Assembly (NCBI GenBank): GCA_028564705.1
Contig: JAPXFQ010000338.1
Coordinates: 1,178,001-1,242,000, forward strand
From: Apricaphanius iberus
Lineage: Eukaryota; Chordata; Actinopteri; Cyprinodontiformes; Aphaniidae
Direction of reading: 5' to 3'
DNA length: 64,000 nucleotides
Positions 20,625 through 33,814 of this stretch are shown here, piece by piece. Under the pieces are notes generated by a model. That model searched no databases. It had not been told where the DNA came from and worked only from the letters and a program-made list of their open reading frames with translations. The translations under genes and the position numbers were made by a program. Positions within the stretch are counted from its first letter, which is position 1. Each line of letters starts with the position of its first letter.

Positions 20625-23600
20625 TCAAATAAAAGGTGATTGGGGGTGTGCTGCTCTATAAATAGTTTTTAGAACAGCCATTAAAAAATGTTAAGTTCTG
20701 AAATTTAAGATTTTTATTTTTTTTTGTCACAGGTTCCAGGTTCACAGAATTTTGGAATACAAAAACAATAAAAGTTGTTCTTTTCTGAGTCTGATAAATA
20801 ATTCAGAAATACAGAATAAAAGTATTTCTCAATGCCATGTTATTAAACTTGAGCTGACAACAATATATGCAACCCTGTACTCTAAAATTTGGTACAATAA
20901 ATAAATAAACTTCTGCAAGAACAAAACAAAAGTGCACAAATGCTAAGAGTAGCAGGGAGCGCCATTGTAATTTGTATGTTTTTCCATTGTTGTTATTCTT
21001 CTGCATTAAAACATATACTGCAGCCTTTTTTTTAATCTGGCACCTGAATCCACACTGGTATTCAGACACAAAAATTCAGGGGGATTCACAGATGGCGCAG
21101 TGGTAAAAAAAAATAAAAAATCCTGTTTTTGTTTATAACTTCTAAAATAGATGTCACATTCACAAATTTGATGTTGGAAAAGTTATCTGTAACAAATGCA
21201 ACAAATGAGCAACATTAGGCAATTTTTGTGGGTGGGATTATTTTTTGCTATAGGAAGCGACAAAGATAGTTTAAAGCTAAAACAATACCTCTTTGGAGAA
21301 ATGAAAAATAGTTATTCCCTCTGTGCTTCCAGGCTTCCCCAGGCAGGCGGGAGACCGGTGTGGGAAGTATATTATGGCATCATTCACCCTGATTTCAGGC
21401 TGGTAGGGAAACTTTGGTGCAACCGATGAAGACCAAGTTAGTGTTACAGGCCTACACCTGCTGAAGGATCTCAGGATGTGACAGTGAATTATTCACGTTA
21501 AGAACTGTCCAGTTCTTTAAGGTTTGTTGGCACTCTCTCATGCAGTGCTTTAATATAAACCATATCTTTTGAGCTCTGGCTTTGTTTTCAGTTGTAACAC
21601 TTCCAGGTGTTTCTTTACTCAAGTGATGTGGCTTCAGGAGTGTCTTGAATTGTATCTTGATTCTGTTGTGATTAGCTTCATCACTCACTTAGATGGCTGG
21701 CTAGTTCTAGAAAAATTTCCAGTGGTTTTTGAACTGATTCCGCTTATAGATGATGGCGGCAACTGATTAAACCTTTAAAGCTGCGGAATTTTGTTTTGTA
21801 ACCTCTGTCAAAATAACATGAGATCACCTCATTATCCCATACTCAAAATAGCTTTCTGACGCAGACCCTACGTTAATCATTTTTTCTTTATCTAATCACA
21901 AGAAATTTTAGTCACAAGAGATCTGCAATCATCTCAAATTGATCTAAATCGTTTAGGTTATAAAACTGAAGTTGAAATTGGAATAAGTGATTAGAAAGGA
22001 CTAGTTATATAATAAGGAAATTGATTTCAGTCTAAATCAATGATTTTTTTATTTCAATTATAATTTTTTTAATATATATTTTAAAATACGCCTTCTTAAC
22101 CAATAATTTTTAAAATAATGGTTGCAACAGAATGAAATGTTTGACACCAAGAGAAAAGAGGGAAATACTGAGGTGCTAGAGTGTAGCTTGGAAAAATCAG
22201 AAGTGGAGGACAAGCAAGTAGATTTTGCAATCTTCAAAGCAGCCTAATGGTTAAAATATATTTTTAAATAGAGAGAGATCTAATAAATAATCAGAAAAAT
22301 TATAGTTATAACCATGAAACAATGTGATGTTTGATGTGAGGTTTTATGATTTAGATGACAATTCTTTTTAAAAGGTTTCAGATATAATACTCACCTAAGT
22401 TAGGGAAAGAAAATTGTGAAACTTTGATGAATCAGCAAAAAGAAGTTAACCGAGACAGAGGATATGGGGCAATTGAAAGGAAGGTGAGAGCAAGATGATA
22501 AGTTGTAACCTGGAGCATAAAGAAGTTTATCTGATGTTAGGAAACATGGGCTTGGCAATGGGAGGATAAAAGTGAGATCTTGTTGGGTTTTGCAGACCAG
22601 TTCAAGTGTGCAATGGTGTGCAGAACAGGTCAAGGGTTGCAGAACGGCAACAAAGAATCGACAGGGTTTAGAATGGCGAAGTAAGTCTGGTCAGGGCATG
22701 TCAGACAGTGGTGGCAGAGTCAAGGGTCAACACTGTTTATGAAGACACACAGGAACTTTTCTTCATTAGGACCCAGAACAGAGCGGTTTTGGGAGAAACA
22801 AATCCTCGACTCCAGACTGAAGTTTCTGGAACAGTTGGGGGGAAATCCACGGGCCAACAGGGGTTTGGGCTTCTAGATTTGGACTCTCAAAATTGCTGCC
22901 ATGGGGAATGCTGGATTTCAACATGGTTTCCATTTGGTGCTCAAATGGATTTTAACAGGAGGGACTGCCAACATGGGTACGAGTCTCCCTCTCTGTCTTG
23001 ATTTAAATTTATTTCATCAAAAGTCTTCTCAGCCACAGTTTTAGGGAAATATAAATTTGATTTGATGTTTTTAATTTAATCTACTTTTTCTCAGCTTTGG
23101 CTGTATCCCTGCTAAGCTTTGCAATTAAAGAAGCAATCAAAATTAAATTGGAAGTTGTGGACCTTCAAATTGAGTTGTCACCTTCAAGGGATTCTTCAAT
23201 AGTAGTAAAAAGTCTTGGTGCTTGGATTTAACCAAATAGTTTTTTTATTTCTTGCCTATAGCCAAATTTTAAAACCACACCCCTGGAGCTTATTGTACAA
23301 TCTACTAAAACAAATCATCCCCTGTTACCAAGTTCAAGTTGTCAAAGAGAAAGAGCTTCCGTTAACGGGCGTGGCAGTTGACTTCATGCTGGGTTCTGAC
23401 ATCTGGGCCATCCGTAGGTGGTATGGGGCCCTGAGATGAATCTGATTCAGGGCTCCTCTTCCTACATCAACCAACAGCACTAACAGTGTTTCTACACAGA
23501 CTTTGTCCAGTCAGGGAGAAAGGGTGGATTTTAGTAGGCTGAGCCTAAGATCTATTATATAACTGTTTCTGAGATTTTCTGAATAAAAAAAATAAACTGG

Positions 23601-25740
23601 TACCATCAAAGTGTCACTATAACTATCAATATGAACATCACATTTTCACAACACATGACATTTTAAATCTTAAATTTAAAACAGTTTAAATATTTTAATC
23701 TCTGCTGAAACTGTCAGATTAGATTTCATATCATTGTCATTTTCAACAAACAATGTAACATTTTTAAATCTGTGCTCAGAATCCAAATTACTGCTTTTAG
23801 TAGAGTAACATGATGCTACAGGGACATAAGCAGAAGTCCCTGAAAGTTGGAGGCCATATGTGGAGGCTTAGTTTTAGGGCGGGGCAATATGGAGAAAAAA
23901 ATTCATATTTTTCATTCCAGTCAATATCGATATATATCACTATATAAAAACAAATCACTATTTTGTGATTAAAGGCGCATGGGCAGGAAACGAAACACAC
24001 AAGTGACATGTCCGGTGCTGCAAGTAACTGCAGCCAACAGAATTATAGCTTGCAAAACCCTTCAATAAAAAAAGAAACACTATAATGCACTGTCAAGCCT
24101 TTGCATATATCGGTATTATGAAATCAAACACCACATAGAGCGATGAAATAAGCAAAGTCTTTCTTTGGTCCAGGTGGGCAGAAACGCCTCCACAGTTTCT
24201 TTTATTTTCGCAGGGGGAACAGACATTTCAATGGGGAACTGAAGCGGATGCAGCGTGTATGTTACTATACAAACAAACAATATCATTAGCTGCTAATGTA
24301 CTATCACTGCCTACTGGTTGAGCTCTAGGTCCAATATGACATAATTCTAAGGAACCCGGTGATAGGTTTATTAGATGGCATGTTTCTAACTATACAGCTG
24401 TACACAGCAGCTGTTGCATGGTTATATAGAATGCTACTGCACATTAGGTTTCCCCAGTCATCACTGAGGTCATATCATTATCATATCAAGCTCTAAACAC
24501 AACCTGTAATGTTTCTTACCTGGTTACTAGGAAATTAGCCATATCAGCATTTATTTTCAGTCCCAAATCTAGTTGAAGCAGCCTCCATTTATTGATCATG
24601 TAGGCCATCAGATATATATCCAGGTGCTGTCTGACTTGTGTCATATTTTTACTTTTTGACTCATGAGATGCTGCTAATAAAACCTTATTCAACCTAGTTC
24701 CACTTTTAGTGGGCAGCGAGTGGTGCTTTGTTGTTCGCTGGTTGCGGTAGAATCCTTTCCCACAGCTGAATCAGCCATGACCATCTCCTTCCTTTTTTGA
24801 AGCTGGCGAGAACGCGCAAACGGTGGGAACTGATGTCACACCCGTACGACAGAACAGAAAATTCGGGACCGAATTGCAGCACATTTTGCTGCATACAGCC
24901 TGCTTAAGAAAATGGAACAATATATGGACTGGCTCATTCTTTTTGGTTTATAATGCTCATCACTCAATAACATAAAAAACTGAATGTGCATGTTTATTTT
25001 TTATATTAGAAAATCTGCCCCATGTTCCTTTAACATTACCTAGTACCATTTGAAGTTTTTTTTTTTTCTTCTTTTTTTTTAAAGAAATATTTTCAAAAGC
25101 TGAGCATGTTATCGTACGTTATAAAACTGTTTTGTTATAATTAGGTTCAGGGCTGGGTGATAAGGGTTATAAATAAAACATATCTTTAAATGCCTAATTT
25201 GATTTTTGATATATTTTTTGTTTCTTAAAGAGAAATTACAAATGATAAAAGATACTGTTTAAAACTTCCTGTATTTCAATGTTCTCTTGTTGGAGTTAAC
25301 CGGAATTCAAAGTTCAAATAAATACATGCTGTAAAACTTGCTTTTGAAACAAGAAGGCAGGCCTTGGACCGGCTGATATCATGGTAAACTATGGAAACCC
25401 AAGAGATACCTTCTTACTTTTGATCTCAATATTCCAAAAATTCAGTCGTCATGAACAGAACATTTTGATAAATAAAGATACTGTCCCGCCTTACTTAGTT
25501 GCTGGCTGTGTCTGATATAGACAGTCAACTCGGGGCACTTTTAAATATGTAAAAATGTGTGCCTTTCCAAAATATGTCAAATTAAAGGTTGTGTATAGTT
25601 GTACAGGTTGTAAATTTTCATAAAAAGCTACATTTAAAAAAATACATCCACAGGGCTTTCAGAGGGATGCAGAATGAAAGTAAAACGGTTCCTTAAATTA
25701 TATTTGAATTAAAATAAAATAAAATGTACATTTGAAACGG
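20625..25740. other. No gene recognised; scattered decayed hAT-like repeat pieces
   Basis: Mostly AT-rich unique sequence. 23877-24130 starts 'tagggcggggcaatatgg' and continues with 'atcgatatatatcac', and 25148-25170 starts 'cagggctgggtgata'. Both resemble the ends of common fish non-autonomous hAT repeats, but I found no matching right ends or target duplications. A SINE-head remnant is at 21093-21105. Confidence 0.35.
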
Positions 25741-25748
25741 GCACAACA

Positions 25749-25958
25749 ATGACGCTATGTTTAGATCTACCAGCCAGTAGCAGCTACCAGTTGCAGGTTG
25801 ACTTATACGGTCTCTATGATCCAACTACAGGTTCGCCACAGCTTAGCTGGCCCTACGAAGAATGGTGGAGTCAGCAAATCAAGCAGCTGCTTCAGACAAC
25901 CGGATATATTGTTATCCATCTCAGGAGAAGGGTGACATCAGAAGAACAGAGAGTGAGG
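25749..25958 (+). CDS. Possible unidentified exon (low confidence)
   Basis: A 70-codon frame with non-repetitive, protein-like composition (Trp-, Tyr- and Gln-containing, including 'WPYEEWWSQQIKQLLQTTGY') starts at ATG 25749. It runs to a good splice-donor-like sequence, 'gtgag|gtaagc', near 25958. The GC content is higher than in the flanks. I do not recognise the family, and no partner exon was found nearby. It may equally be part of an unclassified transposon. Confidence 0.18.
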
Positions 25959-26089
25959 TAAGCCTACATTAGATGGACCCATGTAAAACATTTCCACAGC
26001 ATCAAACACATGCGGAAATAGCCACTTTGCTCCTGGATTGGTACGATAGCTCACTTACAAACTTTGCTAATGTTAGTAGTCAGTCATGG

Positions 26090-26495
26090 TGCATTCTATT
26101 TACCTTGAAAGTTGGAACTCGGAGCTGGGTTTTGCGTCACGCATTGGTAAACAGCGTTCCAGTAAAGTTGTCTGATAAATCGGGATTCCAACATGGCGAC
26201 GCCCTTTTACCCCTAGTTGAAGTACCTCTTACATTGTTCATAGCTGCACTTTCCATATACAAGCACCCCTTCTATTTAGTTAAAATTAGAGTTGCAGGCT
26301 CGACATGTAAGATGGATTTTAGATGCATTCTTCCTAGTGTGTCTTGTATAATAGACATTTTTAGCCACAGTAAGTCAAAGTCGGAGCAAAAAACAAATCT
26401 TAGAATTTTCGAGTGCCCTTCAGAGGGCGTTCCAGTTGATTTTTTTCCCCACTCGAAAGTCGGAATTTTCGAGTTCCAAGTACAAATAGAATGCA
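26090..26495. mobile_element. Probable MITE with short inverted ends
   Basis: The left end starts TGCATTCTATTT. The right end is AAATAGAATGCA, its exact reverse complement (12 bp). Inside both ends lie further inverted pieces ('gttggaactcggag' left and 'cgagttccaag' right). No target duplication was found and no transposase is encoded. The CpG-containing interior resembles known fish short DNA elements. Confidence 0.5.
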
Positions 26496-26499
26496 ACGT

Positions 26500-27155
26500 T
26501 AAACTCCTCTAAAATACATTCCTAACTGGACATGGTTCAGGTTGGTCACTGGGCGTATCGGCAGTGAAACGGGCAACCCAAAACCTGGAAGGATGTTCTT
26601 ATTGTTGTAACTAGAACCTAGCTAAACTAGATGTCGCTATCATGCTCATGTTCCATATTCAACCTTTAAGTGAATTTATCCCAGGGGAGTCAAAATAAGC
26701 TGCAGAAACATGTTAAGGATAATCAGTGAAAACAGGATGCTGCTTATCTCAAATTTGAGCATTGACTATCCAGTATTCTTATTCTTAATAAAATTGCATG
26801 AAATTTGCATCCAATAATTAAACTCTGCCAACAGATGTGTAGTAAAAGCTGAAATGTTATTTAAAATGAGAAAAAAAGGTAACTATTTTAGAAGTTTTGT
26901 TAATATTGAGCTTTAGGGAGCAGTGATGTTTACACAATGTTATAGTTGCTAGGAGGAAAGACTTTGTAAATGTTTTTTTGCACTTGGCATGCAGCAGTCT
27001 GTCAATGACGTAGCTGTCAATTTCCCCGCCAGCTGTGTGCAGAATAGAAGTTCTATTAAGGGGTTAAGAAGGGTGGTTATAGTTACGGTGGAGTCTCAGT
27101 GCTGTGGTGAGTACAGAAACCAGGCAAAAAAATATAACAGTTAGTCACTGTAAAG
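26500..27155. other. No gene recognised
   Basis: AT-rich unique sequence with nothing identified. Confidence 0.45.
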
Positions 27156-27159
27156 ATAT

Positions 27160-28200
27160 TTAACTGTTGCAACACAGCTTTTTCAATAGACTTGCTGATT
27201 ATTAGAAGATTAGAGATTATCCTGGCTGTCCAGGTTGTTCTTTAGTAGTGGTTTGATAACTGCTGTTTTAAAGCCTGGGGGCAAACACCCTACAGCAGGG
27301 CTGAGTTAACTATTTGAATCAGATCAGGCCCACTGACAGGGAAATCTTTCTTAAAACCAACTGTGGATAAGATATTACAGACAGCAAGAGGTGGAGCTTA
27401 ATTCAGTTATGATTTAATCAAGGGTTTTTATTGGTTTTTAGGTTTTTTAGGAAACCAGACATGTTCTCTTGGTGTTGAGTGGAGATGACATAGGTAATGA
27501 CTTTGGTTCTGATCAGCAGATTGACCCTCCAATTCTCAGAATATTTTCAGCAAAAATGCTGGCAAATTCGTTGCACCCCCTAGTTGAATTTATTTCAAGG
27601 GCTACTGTCACAGAAGGATTAGTTCATCTCCCAACTGCTGCAAATTCAGTTGGTGCATAATATTTCTGTTCATTATTTCAGAAAAAGAATGATTCCCCTG
27701 TGTTTTTCAAAGTGATTGCTTTTCAGCGTTTCTTTGTAGATCTCCTACTCAGCCTAGAGTTAATTTTTCCACCTTTTTCTTTCGCCTCGTTGACACTCCC
27801 TTTTGTCCCTATGTACTAGTATATTCCATGGAGATTTATTTCTACTGGAGACTGCTTTAACTTTTGTTGGAGCAATGGTATCAGTGAAATTTTTGAGAGA
27901 AATTTATATACAAGCTTATTTACCGAGTCTGATTGTATGAGGGGGATCAGGTGAGTTAGAACAATGAGTTCGTTTCAAGGTTTCTATTGAACTGTCTCAG
28001 AGAAAGTATATATTTTTATTGTGGTATCACTGTGGCTAGATACTTCCGCAAAAATTGTGCTTTCAAAGAAAACAAAGAAATGGTGAGAGAACACAATATC
28101 AGTTATAGAGATATTGGAGATATTTAAACATTTGCTAATGATAAAGTCCAGAGTGTGCCCTCAATTGTGCTGTCTAAATGTATCCTTACCGCCTCTGAAA
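27160..28200 (-). mobile_element. L2-like LINE fragment (minus strand), endonuclease to early RT
   Basis: On the minus strand, 28180-28050 reads 'GHTLDFIISKCLNIS' followed by 'ITDIVFSHHF', the end of an APE endonuclease (the SDH motif is here SHH). 27290-27255 reads 'LPPGFKTAVIKP', the entry to the reverse transcriptase in L2-type elements. Blocks are in the correct order for one element but many stops and frameshifts separate them. No RT catalytic core remains. Confidence 0.6.
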
Positions 28201-28204
28201 AAAA

Positions 28205-31200
28205 AGAACGACCCTGCATCAAAGGGCATGAAGCAAGAGATGCTGCTGTGAACCTTCACTCTACGTAACAAAGGAAGAGATTGCTTTAACTTATTTTTAT
28301 TTAATCGACCACCATGAACACACACGAAGAAGGCAGCAGTGACATAGAGAACTGGCTGTCAACATACTATCACCAGTGGAACTATGAGTAATCATGACAT
28401 AAAAGTTCAGTGTTCTTATTATTTGAAGGGCTATACATCAGGTATTGACTAACCATTTTCCTTTTAAATGTGTTTTTGCACTGGATTTGACTGAAATGGA
28501 TTTCATATAATTAGCGATCAGTGCTCTCCGAAACATTTTTCTGTCCAGTAAAGGACTAGCCGTCCGATTTCTGGAGAATCCAACTTAGTCTGAGGATGAC
28601 GTGTGACTGCACTTGATAATAGTTTTATAAGCTTTTGTCTGACTATTAAAGATGCATTATGTCGGAGAGATTTCCCTCTCACAGTTTAAACCTCTTGTGT
28701 TTACTATATATAGGTGACCTTGGGTCTTCGGATAGTATTCAAAAGCTCTCTAAAGATACTCTTAGAATGAATGCGTAGGGGTTGCTGCATCATTTAACAA
28801 AGCCTGTGCCTAGGAGATCCATTTAATTTAGAAACAGTCATTTACACATATTGCACCTAATTTAACAGTCAAATGGTATTTCTAGGAAAGTATTAGTGGA
28901 AAACCATAACTCCAGCTAGTGTGACACAGAAAAAAACATTTTTGTGTTAATATTTTTGCAATAAAAAAATCACCATGACATTTTTTTTTTCACAGAATCT
29001 TTGTTATTTAGGTCCTCAACTGATTGTTTTGGATTTGTTTAATTTATAAGGGTAGCCTCTCATGGAATGCTACAACTACAAGGAAGGAGAACTGACTTTT
29101 AAACCTTATGAGAATTATTTGTTTATTCCATCATTGTTTAACAATTTACTATGTGAAATATTTGATCTTAGAATTAGAATTGTTGATAATATTCTTAATT
29201 ATCTTAGAGGTACCTACATGAAAATGGAATATACTAAATGAAATATTATGCATCCCTTTACTGTCTTCCACTTATTAGTCCCTCCAGGATTTCCTGATGT
29301 TGCGATCCCAACTATCAATGAAATTTCAACCAGTCCCCCCAAATTCTGCTAATCTTGCAATTTTAACTTCAATAACTTCAAAGCATGTTTGACCAATCAT
29401 GATGATTCTTCTCATCTATCTGATGCTATCACAAATAACATTTAGTTTATTTTTCTTATGTGAGAGGATTTTGAGAGTGAAATATGTGGCATTGACCAAC
29501 AAAAATCACTGCCAAGGGCCATGTTATAAGTTTCGTCACTTTTAACGTGAAAGTGGAGGTACATTATTTTGTATCCTCTACAAAGTTGTGGTTGAAAACA
29601 GACATAATTTATTGATTAACAACCATTTTTCTATCGTAAAAAATTATTTTAACAAATTACAATTCGCACCCCTGACCACATTAAACAAAGATTCCCATGA
29701 GAGCATTGTCTCAGACCTTTACTCAATACAGCTTGCTATCTGAGAGCTGACAGTGCGTATGTGACCAGTGTGGATGATCACAGACAAGTTCCAAAGAGCC
29801 AGGTCTTGTGCAAAACACTAGCGCAGACGCATATGTCTTACTGCTGAAACTTGCAGGTCAGGACACGGCTTATTCAAAGTCTCTTTTCTGAAATCTGAGC
29901 AATATTCCTTCAGTTCAAAACTTTGGGTGAAGTGGCGCTTGTCACAGAGTCACAAAAGCCCACACCTTTTTAATTCAAAATATGCTATGAATATTTTATT
30001 ATTTTTCTTTTTTTGTGTTAAAGCAGTAAGCTAAACTTGAGTGTTCTGCTGGATGGTCAATTGTTCTTCCAAAACAGTTATTACAACAAAAATGGTCCAA
30101 TTTTAGAACTTAACATTTTGATTGTTTCTTTACAAGAGATTTCAAGTGACAATCTAAAATAAAACCATGGCAACTTTTGTTGGAACTTTTCACAAAAGCT
30201 GATGCAGCTGCTGCATCAGCTTCTGATGTTACATTTGCAACATCAGGCATTTTAGACTGCAACAATTATAAAAAAATACTACAAAATCTTGGACTTATTA
30301 GACTTCAGAACAGGCCATACTTCAAAGTGAGAACTGGATAATATTGGGGTTGTGAACACAATGTTGTGCCTGTGAATTGTGAACATAAAATTTTATTCAT
30401 TTTAACCTGGTTGAATTTAGAGCTAGTTTTTGTTGAGGATGAATTTACACAGTGTTGTTTATTATGTTTTATGTATCATATATCCACACTCTGCTTGCTA
30501 GTGGTATATTTTGCCATTTGGATTTATCTAATCCTATCTATCCTTTATGCCCACACTTACTCAAACTTTTAGAAACTGGGATAGAAAATCTTGAAAGTCT
30601 TGAGAACATGGTGGACAGGGAAGACGATCATGAAGGAAAAATAGGTTAATCTCAATCGACATCGTCGTGGCAACATTCAACAATGAAATCACAGTGTGGA
30701 CAAGTACTTTTTTTTTGCGAGATTACGCAAAATAACCCCTTTATAAATAACCCCATGCTTCAGAGGACATGGTCAGATGTTTGTCAAAATATTGTCCTTT
30801 TTATAAGAATTATCATAAATCAGTCCTTTTTCTACATTAAGATGAGCAATAACACTGAATTGTATAAAATATTAATGAACAAAAACATTGAAATCATATT
30901 TATTTAATTTAATCTTTGTGTTAATGACAAACATCATTTCCCCTGTTTTGTTCATTGTGAACTTATCAAGATGGAAATTTAAGAAACAAAATTCTGTTTA
31001 CTCATTGCATAGGATGATGAATATTCAACACTTTTTTTCTGTTGGCGATAACTAGCAATGAATTGTGGGCTTATGTTTCATTTATGCACTCCCACATTAA
31101 ACAAAGGCTCTCCAAGGTGCTATGATGATTATTTCCACATTTGTCTCTCTCAAGCCTGCCACAGTTTGCTGTCTGAAGGAACTTAATCATTTGTTATGGG

Positions 31201-31990
31201 TTGTGTCATGATTCTCATTGGCAACCATTAAGGATTGGAACAAGCAAATTAGACTTTTGTCCTATAGATATAATTTATTCCTATATTTTGGTGTTATAAA
31301 ATATATTTAAGGGTATACATATTTCATCATGATTTACTTCTTTTTGACAGTTTAACTTTGCTTTAAGATGTAGCAGAGTTGTGGTTATCCCAACACCCTG
31401 CCAGTAGGGTAAAGTAAAAAGAAATTCAAACATGCGTCTTTTTACAATCTTTGGTATTGAAATAGTTTCATTAAGCCCTCTTTGCAGCTAATGAATGATT
31501 TGCAGTTTCTAAGGAGGTAACGTTACACAAGCAGTATGTATTCAGGGGTTAGTCACAGTTCTTTACAGTTTCTCTATGCTTCACTTATAAGATAGCTTTA
31601 TTTTTGCTTTAATTAGCAAAAACATAAATATTTTTTCCATTTATGAAAATATAATGAAATGTAATCAGACATAGTTAATGCCTGGATTACACAACAAAAT
31701 AACTATCTGAAAACGATCAGTGTTGTTGATTAATTTCGAAATAAGGCTGCACATATTTGAGAATACAGTATGTTTACATCACTTTGGAGTTTTCATAGTT
31801 AGATACCCTACTGTCCCAGAAATACCTGATAGAATAGAGCATGCATACTGTTGGAAAAAGTCCTTTCTCATTAATAGATACACATCCAACTTAAATTTAT
31901 ATACACATGGAGTTTGAGCAGATTTGATGTCATTTGGATGTCCTCTGATATGTCTGTATGTAAAAATCACCCAATGATGTGCACATCAGG
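28205..31990. other. No gene recognised; decayed repeat near 29280-29900
   Basis: No coding region is recognised. 29280-29900 has features of an old fish DNA-element remnant ('tccctccaggatttcctgatg') but no ends were found. A cluster of short hairpins is listed separately. A 25-codon frame at 28314 (start 'MNTHEEGSSDIENW') is too short to support. Confidence 0.4.
30186..30245. repeat. Three consecutive hairpins
   Basis: 30186-30198 CTTTT-cac-AAAAG. 30196-30222 is a perfect 12-bp stem (AAGCTGATGCAG) with a 3-base loop. 30224-30245 is a 7-bp stem (TGATGTT/AACATCA) with an 8-base loop. No function can be assigned. Confidence 0.8.
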
Positions 31991-31994
31991 TGTG

Positions 31995-32062
31995 CGCATG
32001 TAAAGCATCTTGAATTACCGTGTTGTTGAAAGTGTGCCATACAAATAAACTTGCCTTGCCTA
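31995..32062 (+). mobile_element. L2-like LINE 3' tail
   Basis: Ends 'tcttgaattaccgtgttgtt', 'gaaagtgtgccatacaaata' and a CTTGCCTTGCCT tail. It is nearly the same as the tail at 39350-39421, so the two are the same LINE family. Only the 3' end is present. Confidence 0.7.
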
Positions 32063-32129
32063 GCATTTAGCCTGCGGTAGTTTCTGGTGAGCAATTAAGT
32101 TGATTGTAGAGCAATAACCTACCTTATTC

Positions 32130-32480
32130 GTGTTGAGAGACCTCACAATAGTTTGCTGGAATTATGGCTCATTCCTCCTGACAGTACTGGCGTTAAGTAG
32201 TCAGGTTTGAGGGCCGCCTCACTTACACACTCCTTTTCAGGTCTGCCAACAAATTCTCTATAGGATGGAGTTCATGCCCTTGCCAAAACATTGACTTGGT
32301 TTTCCTTGAGCCACTTTGGCTGTATGCTGTGGGTCATTGTCCATCCGGAAGACCCATTTGCATCTTAAGTCTTACTTCCTGGCCGATCTTTGTAGATGTT
32401 GGTTTAATATCTCCACATAATGTTAATGACAATCATTATGGATTTGACATGATTGAAGCATCACCTAACCAAAATATAAG
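32130..32480 (-). mobile_element. Decayed Tc1 fragment (Sleeping Beauty-like subgroup)
   Basis: Plus-strand 'gctgtgggtcattgtcc' with 'ggaagacccatttgc' is the reverse complement of the conserved transposase block around the second catalytic Asp. The preceding 'ttttcaggtctgccaacaaattctctatagg' region (seen in pieces) corresponds to the DLNPIE block. Order and spacing match fish Tdr1/SB-type Tc1 transposases. No frame remains and the inverted repeats were not found. Confidence 0.6.
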
Positions 32481-32484
32481 CAAC

Positions 32485-33545
32485 AGTCGCCCATTTGTTT
32501 GATTAAAAAATAAATAAATTAGATTTAAAAAAATGTGTAAACCATAAATCTATGAAGTGAATTTACAGAAATCTAGCTTTGCTAATGGATGTATTTTTTA
32601 GTAAAAAAGATAACCACCAGAAATTTTACTCTGTCCAAGAAATGGTACAAAAATGTACTTTTTAGTATTGAGGAACATTTATGTACTATTCAAACACTGA
32701 ACAAGATACAGATAGTTACCCTGAAGTCCAGTATTTGTCCTTTGACTGTGTTAATTTTGTGTACCTTGGGGCACAGTGATGTACCCATTCCATACCCCTA
32801 TTTCTGACAATGTATATGTGTTCAAATAAAGGAGCTAAACGCGCCACCTTCAAGCATCTGGAAATTGTAAATTATTATTTAAAGAGATGGTAAACATTCT
32901 ATATATACATTTCTGATTTTGAAATCCTTTATAAATGTATTGAATAGTCATTCCCTCATTGTGGCATTTGGTAAATAGAAAACAAAATGATAATTTTAAC
33001 TGACTTAAAACAAGAGAATGTTGGTCTGATTTAACTTCAAAAAGTGAGAAAACATAATGTATGTCTTTTCATTCTGGTTTCAGCACTAGAAATGTGTGCC
33101 TGACATGGATGTTTATCAAACATACATGCCATGCAGGTTACAGATATGCTTTATAGATAACACATACAGTGTAGGCCATGTTCAAAAACATGATACGTAC
33201 ATTTTACAGAATGGTGCTTTCTTTGTTCAAGTTTAGATGCACATGAAAAAGCTATTTTGAAAATACCAATATGCAGACCTCCACATGCTTTGTAAATGTG
33301 AAAAACTTCAAAAATCAGCAGTGTATCAGATACTTGTTCTACCCACTGTACAAAGCAAACAAACATTGTGATGGCAGCCTCAACACATTAGCATACCTCT
33401 TGTCTCCCATTTTTATATAAGAGCGAGGTAGGGGTGTGCAAAGCAGACGATATTTGTATTGTATATTGAGGGGCTATTTGTATTTAAGTAAAATTCAAAA
33501 TAGGCATAAAAATATATTTTTTTGCATACTTTACGTTATCAATTT
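32485..33545. other. No gene recognised
   Basis: AT-rich. 'taggggtgtgcaaagcag' at 33430 resembles a hAT end, but no partner was found. Confidence 0.4.
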
Positions 33546-33546
33546 T

Positions 33547-33811
33547 CATAATTATATGTAAATTGCCTGAACTTATATAGCGCTTTTCTAGTCATACTGA
33601 CCACTCAAAGCTCTTTACATTGAAGTCACATTCACCCATTCACACTCACATTCATACACCGATAGCCAACATGGCTCGGTAGAACGATGTTTTTGGGGTT
33701 AAGTGCCTTGCCCAGGGGCACATAGACATGTGACTGGAGGAAGCTGGAATTGAACCTACAACCCTTCGATTGCAAGCCAACTACTCTACCACTGAGCCAC
33801 AGTCGGCCACA
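33547..33811 (-). mobile_element. tRNA-derived SINE with LINE-type tail
   Basis: On the minus strand the head has box A 'TGGCTCAGTGGTAGAG' and box B 'GGTTGTAGGTTCAATTCC' at normal spacing, then 'gggcaaggcacttaacccc', 'gaatgggtgaatgtgactt' and a tail 'tagaaaagcgctatataag'. This is a complete fish tRNA SINE, not a tRNA gene: it has no acceptor-stem pairing and a long non-tRNA body. A deleted copy of the same family sits at 62431-62573. Confidence 0.85.
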
Positions 33812-33814
33812 TGT

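Noticed and set aside
33547..33811. Possible tRNA gene (clear A and B boxes)
   Set aside because: The tRNA-like head is followed by a long SINE body and LINE-like tail, and no acceptor stem or terminator is evident.
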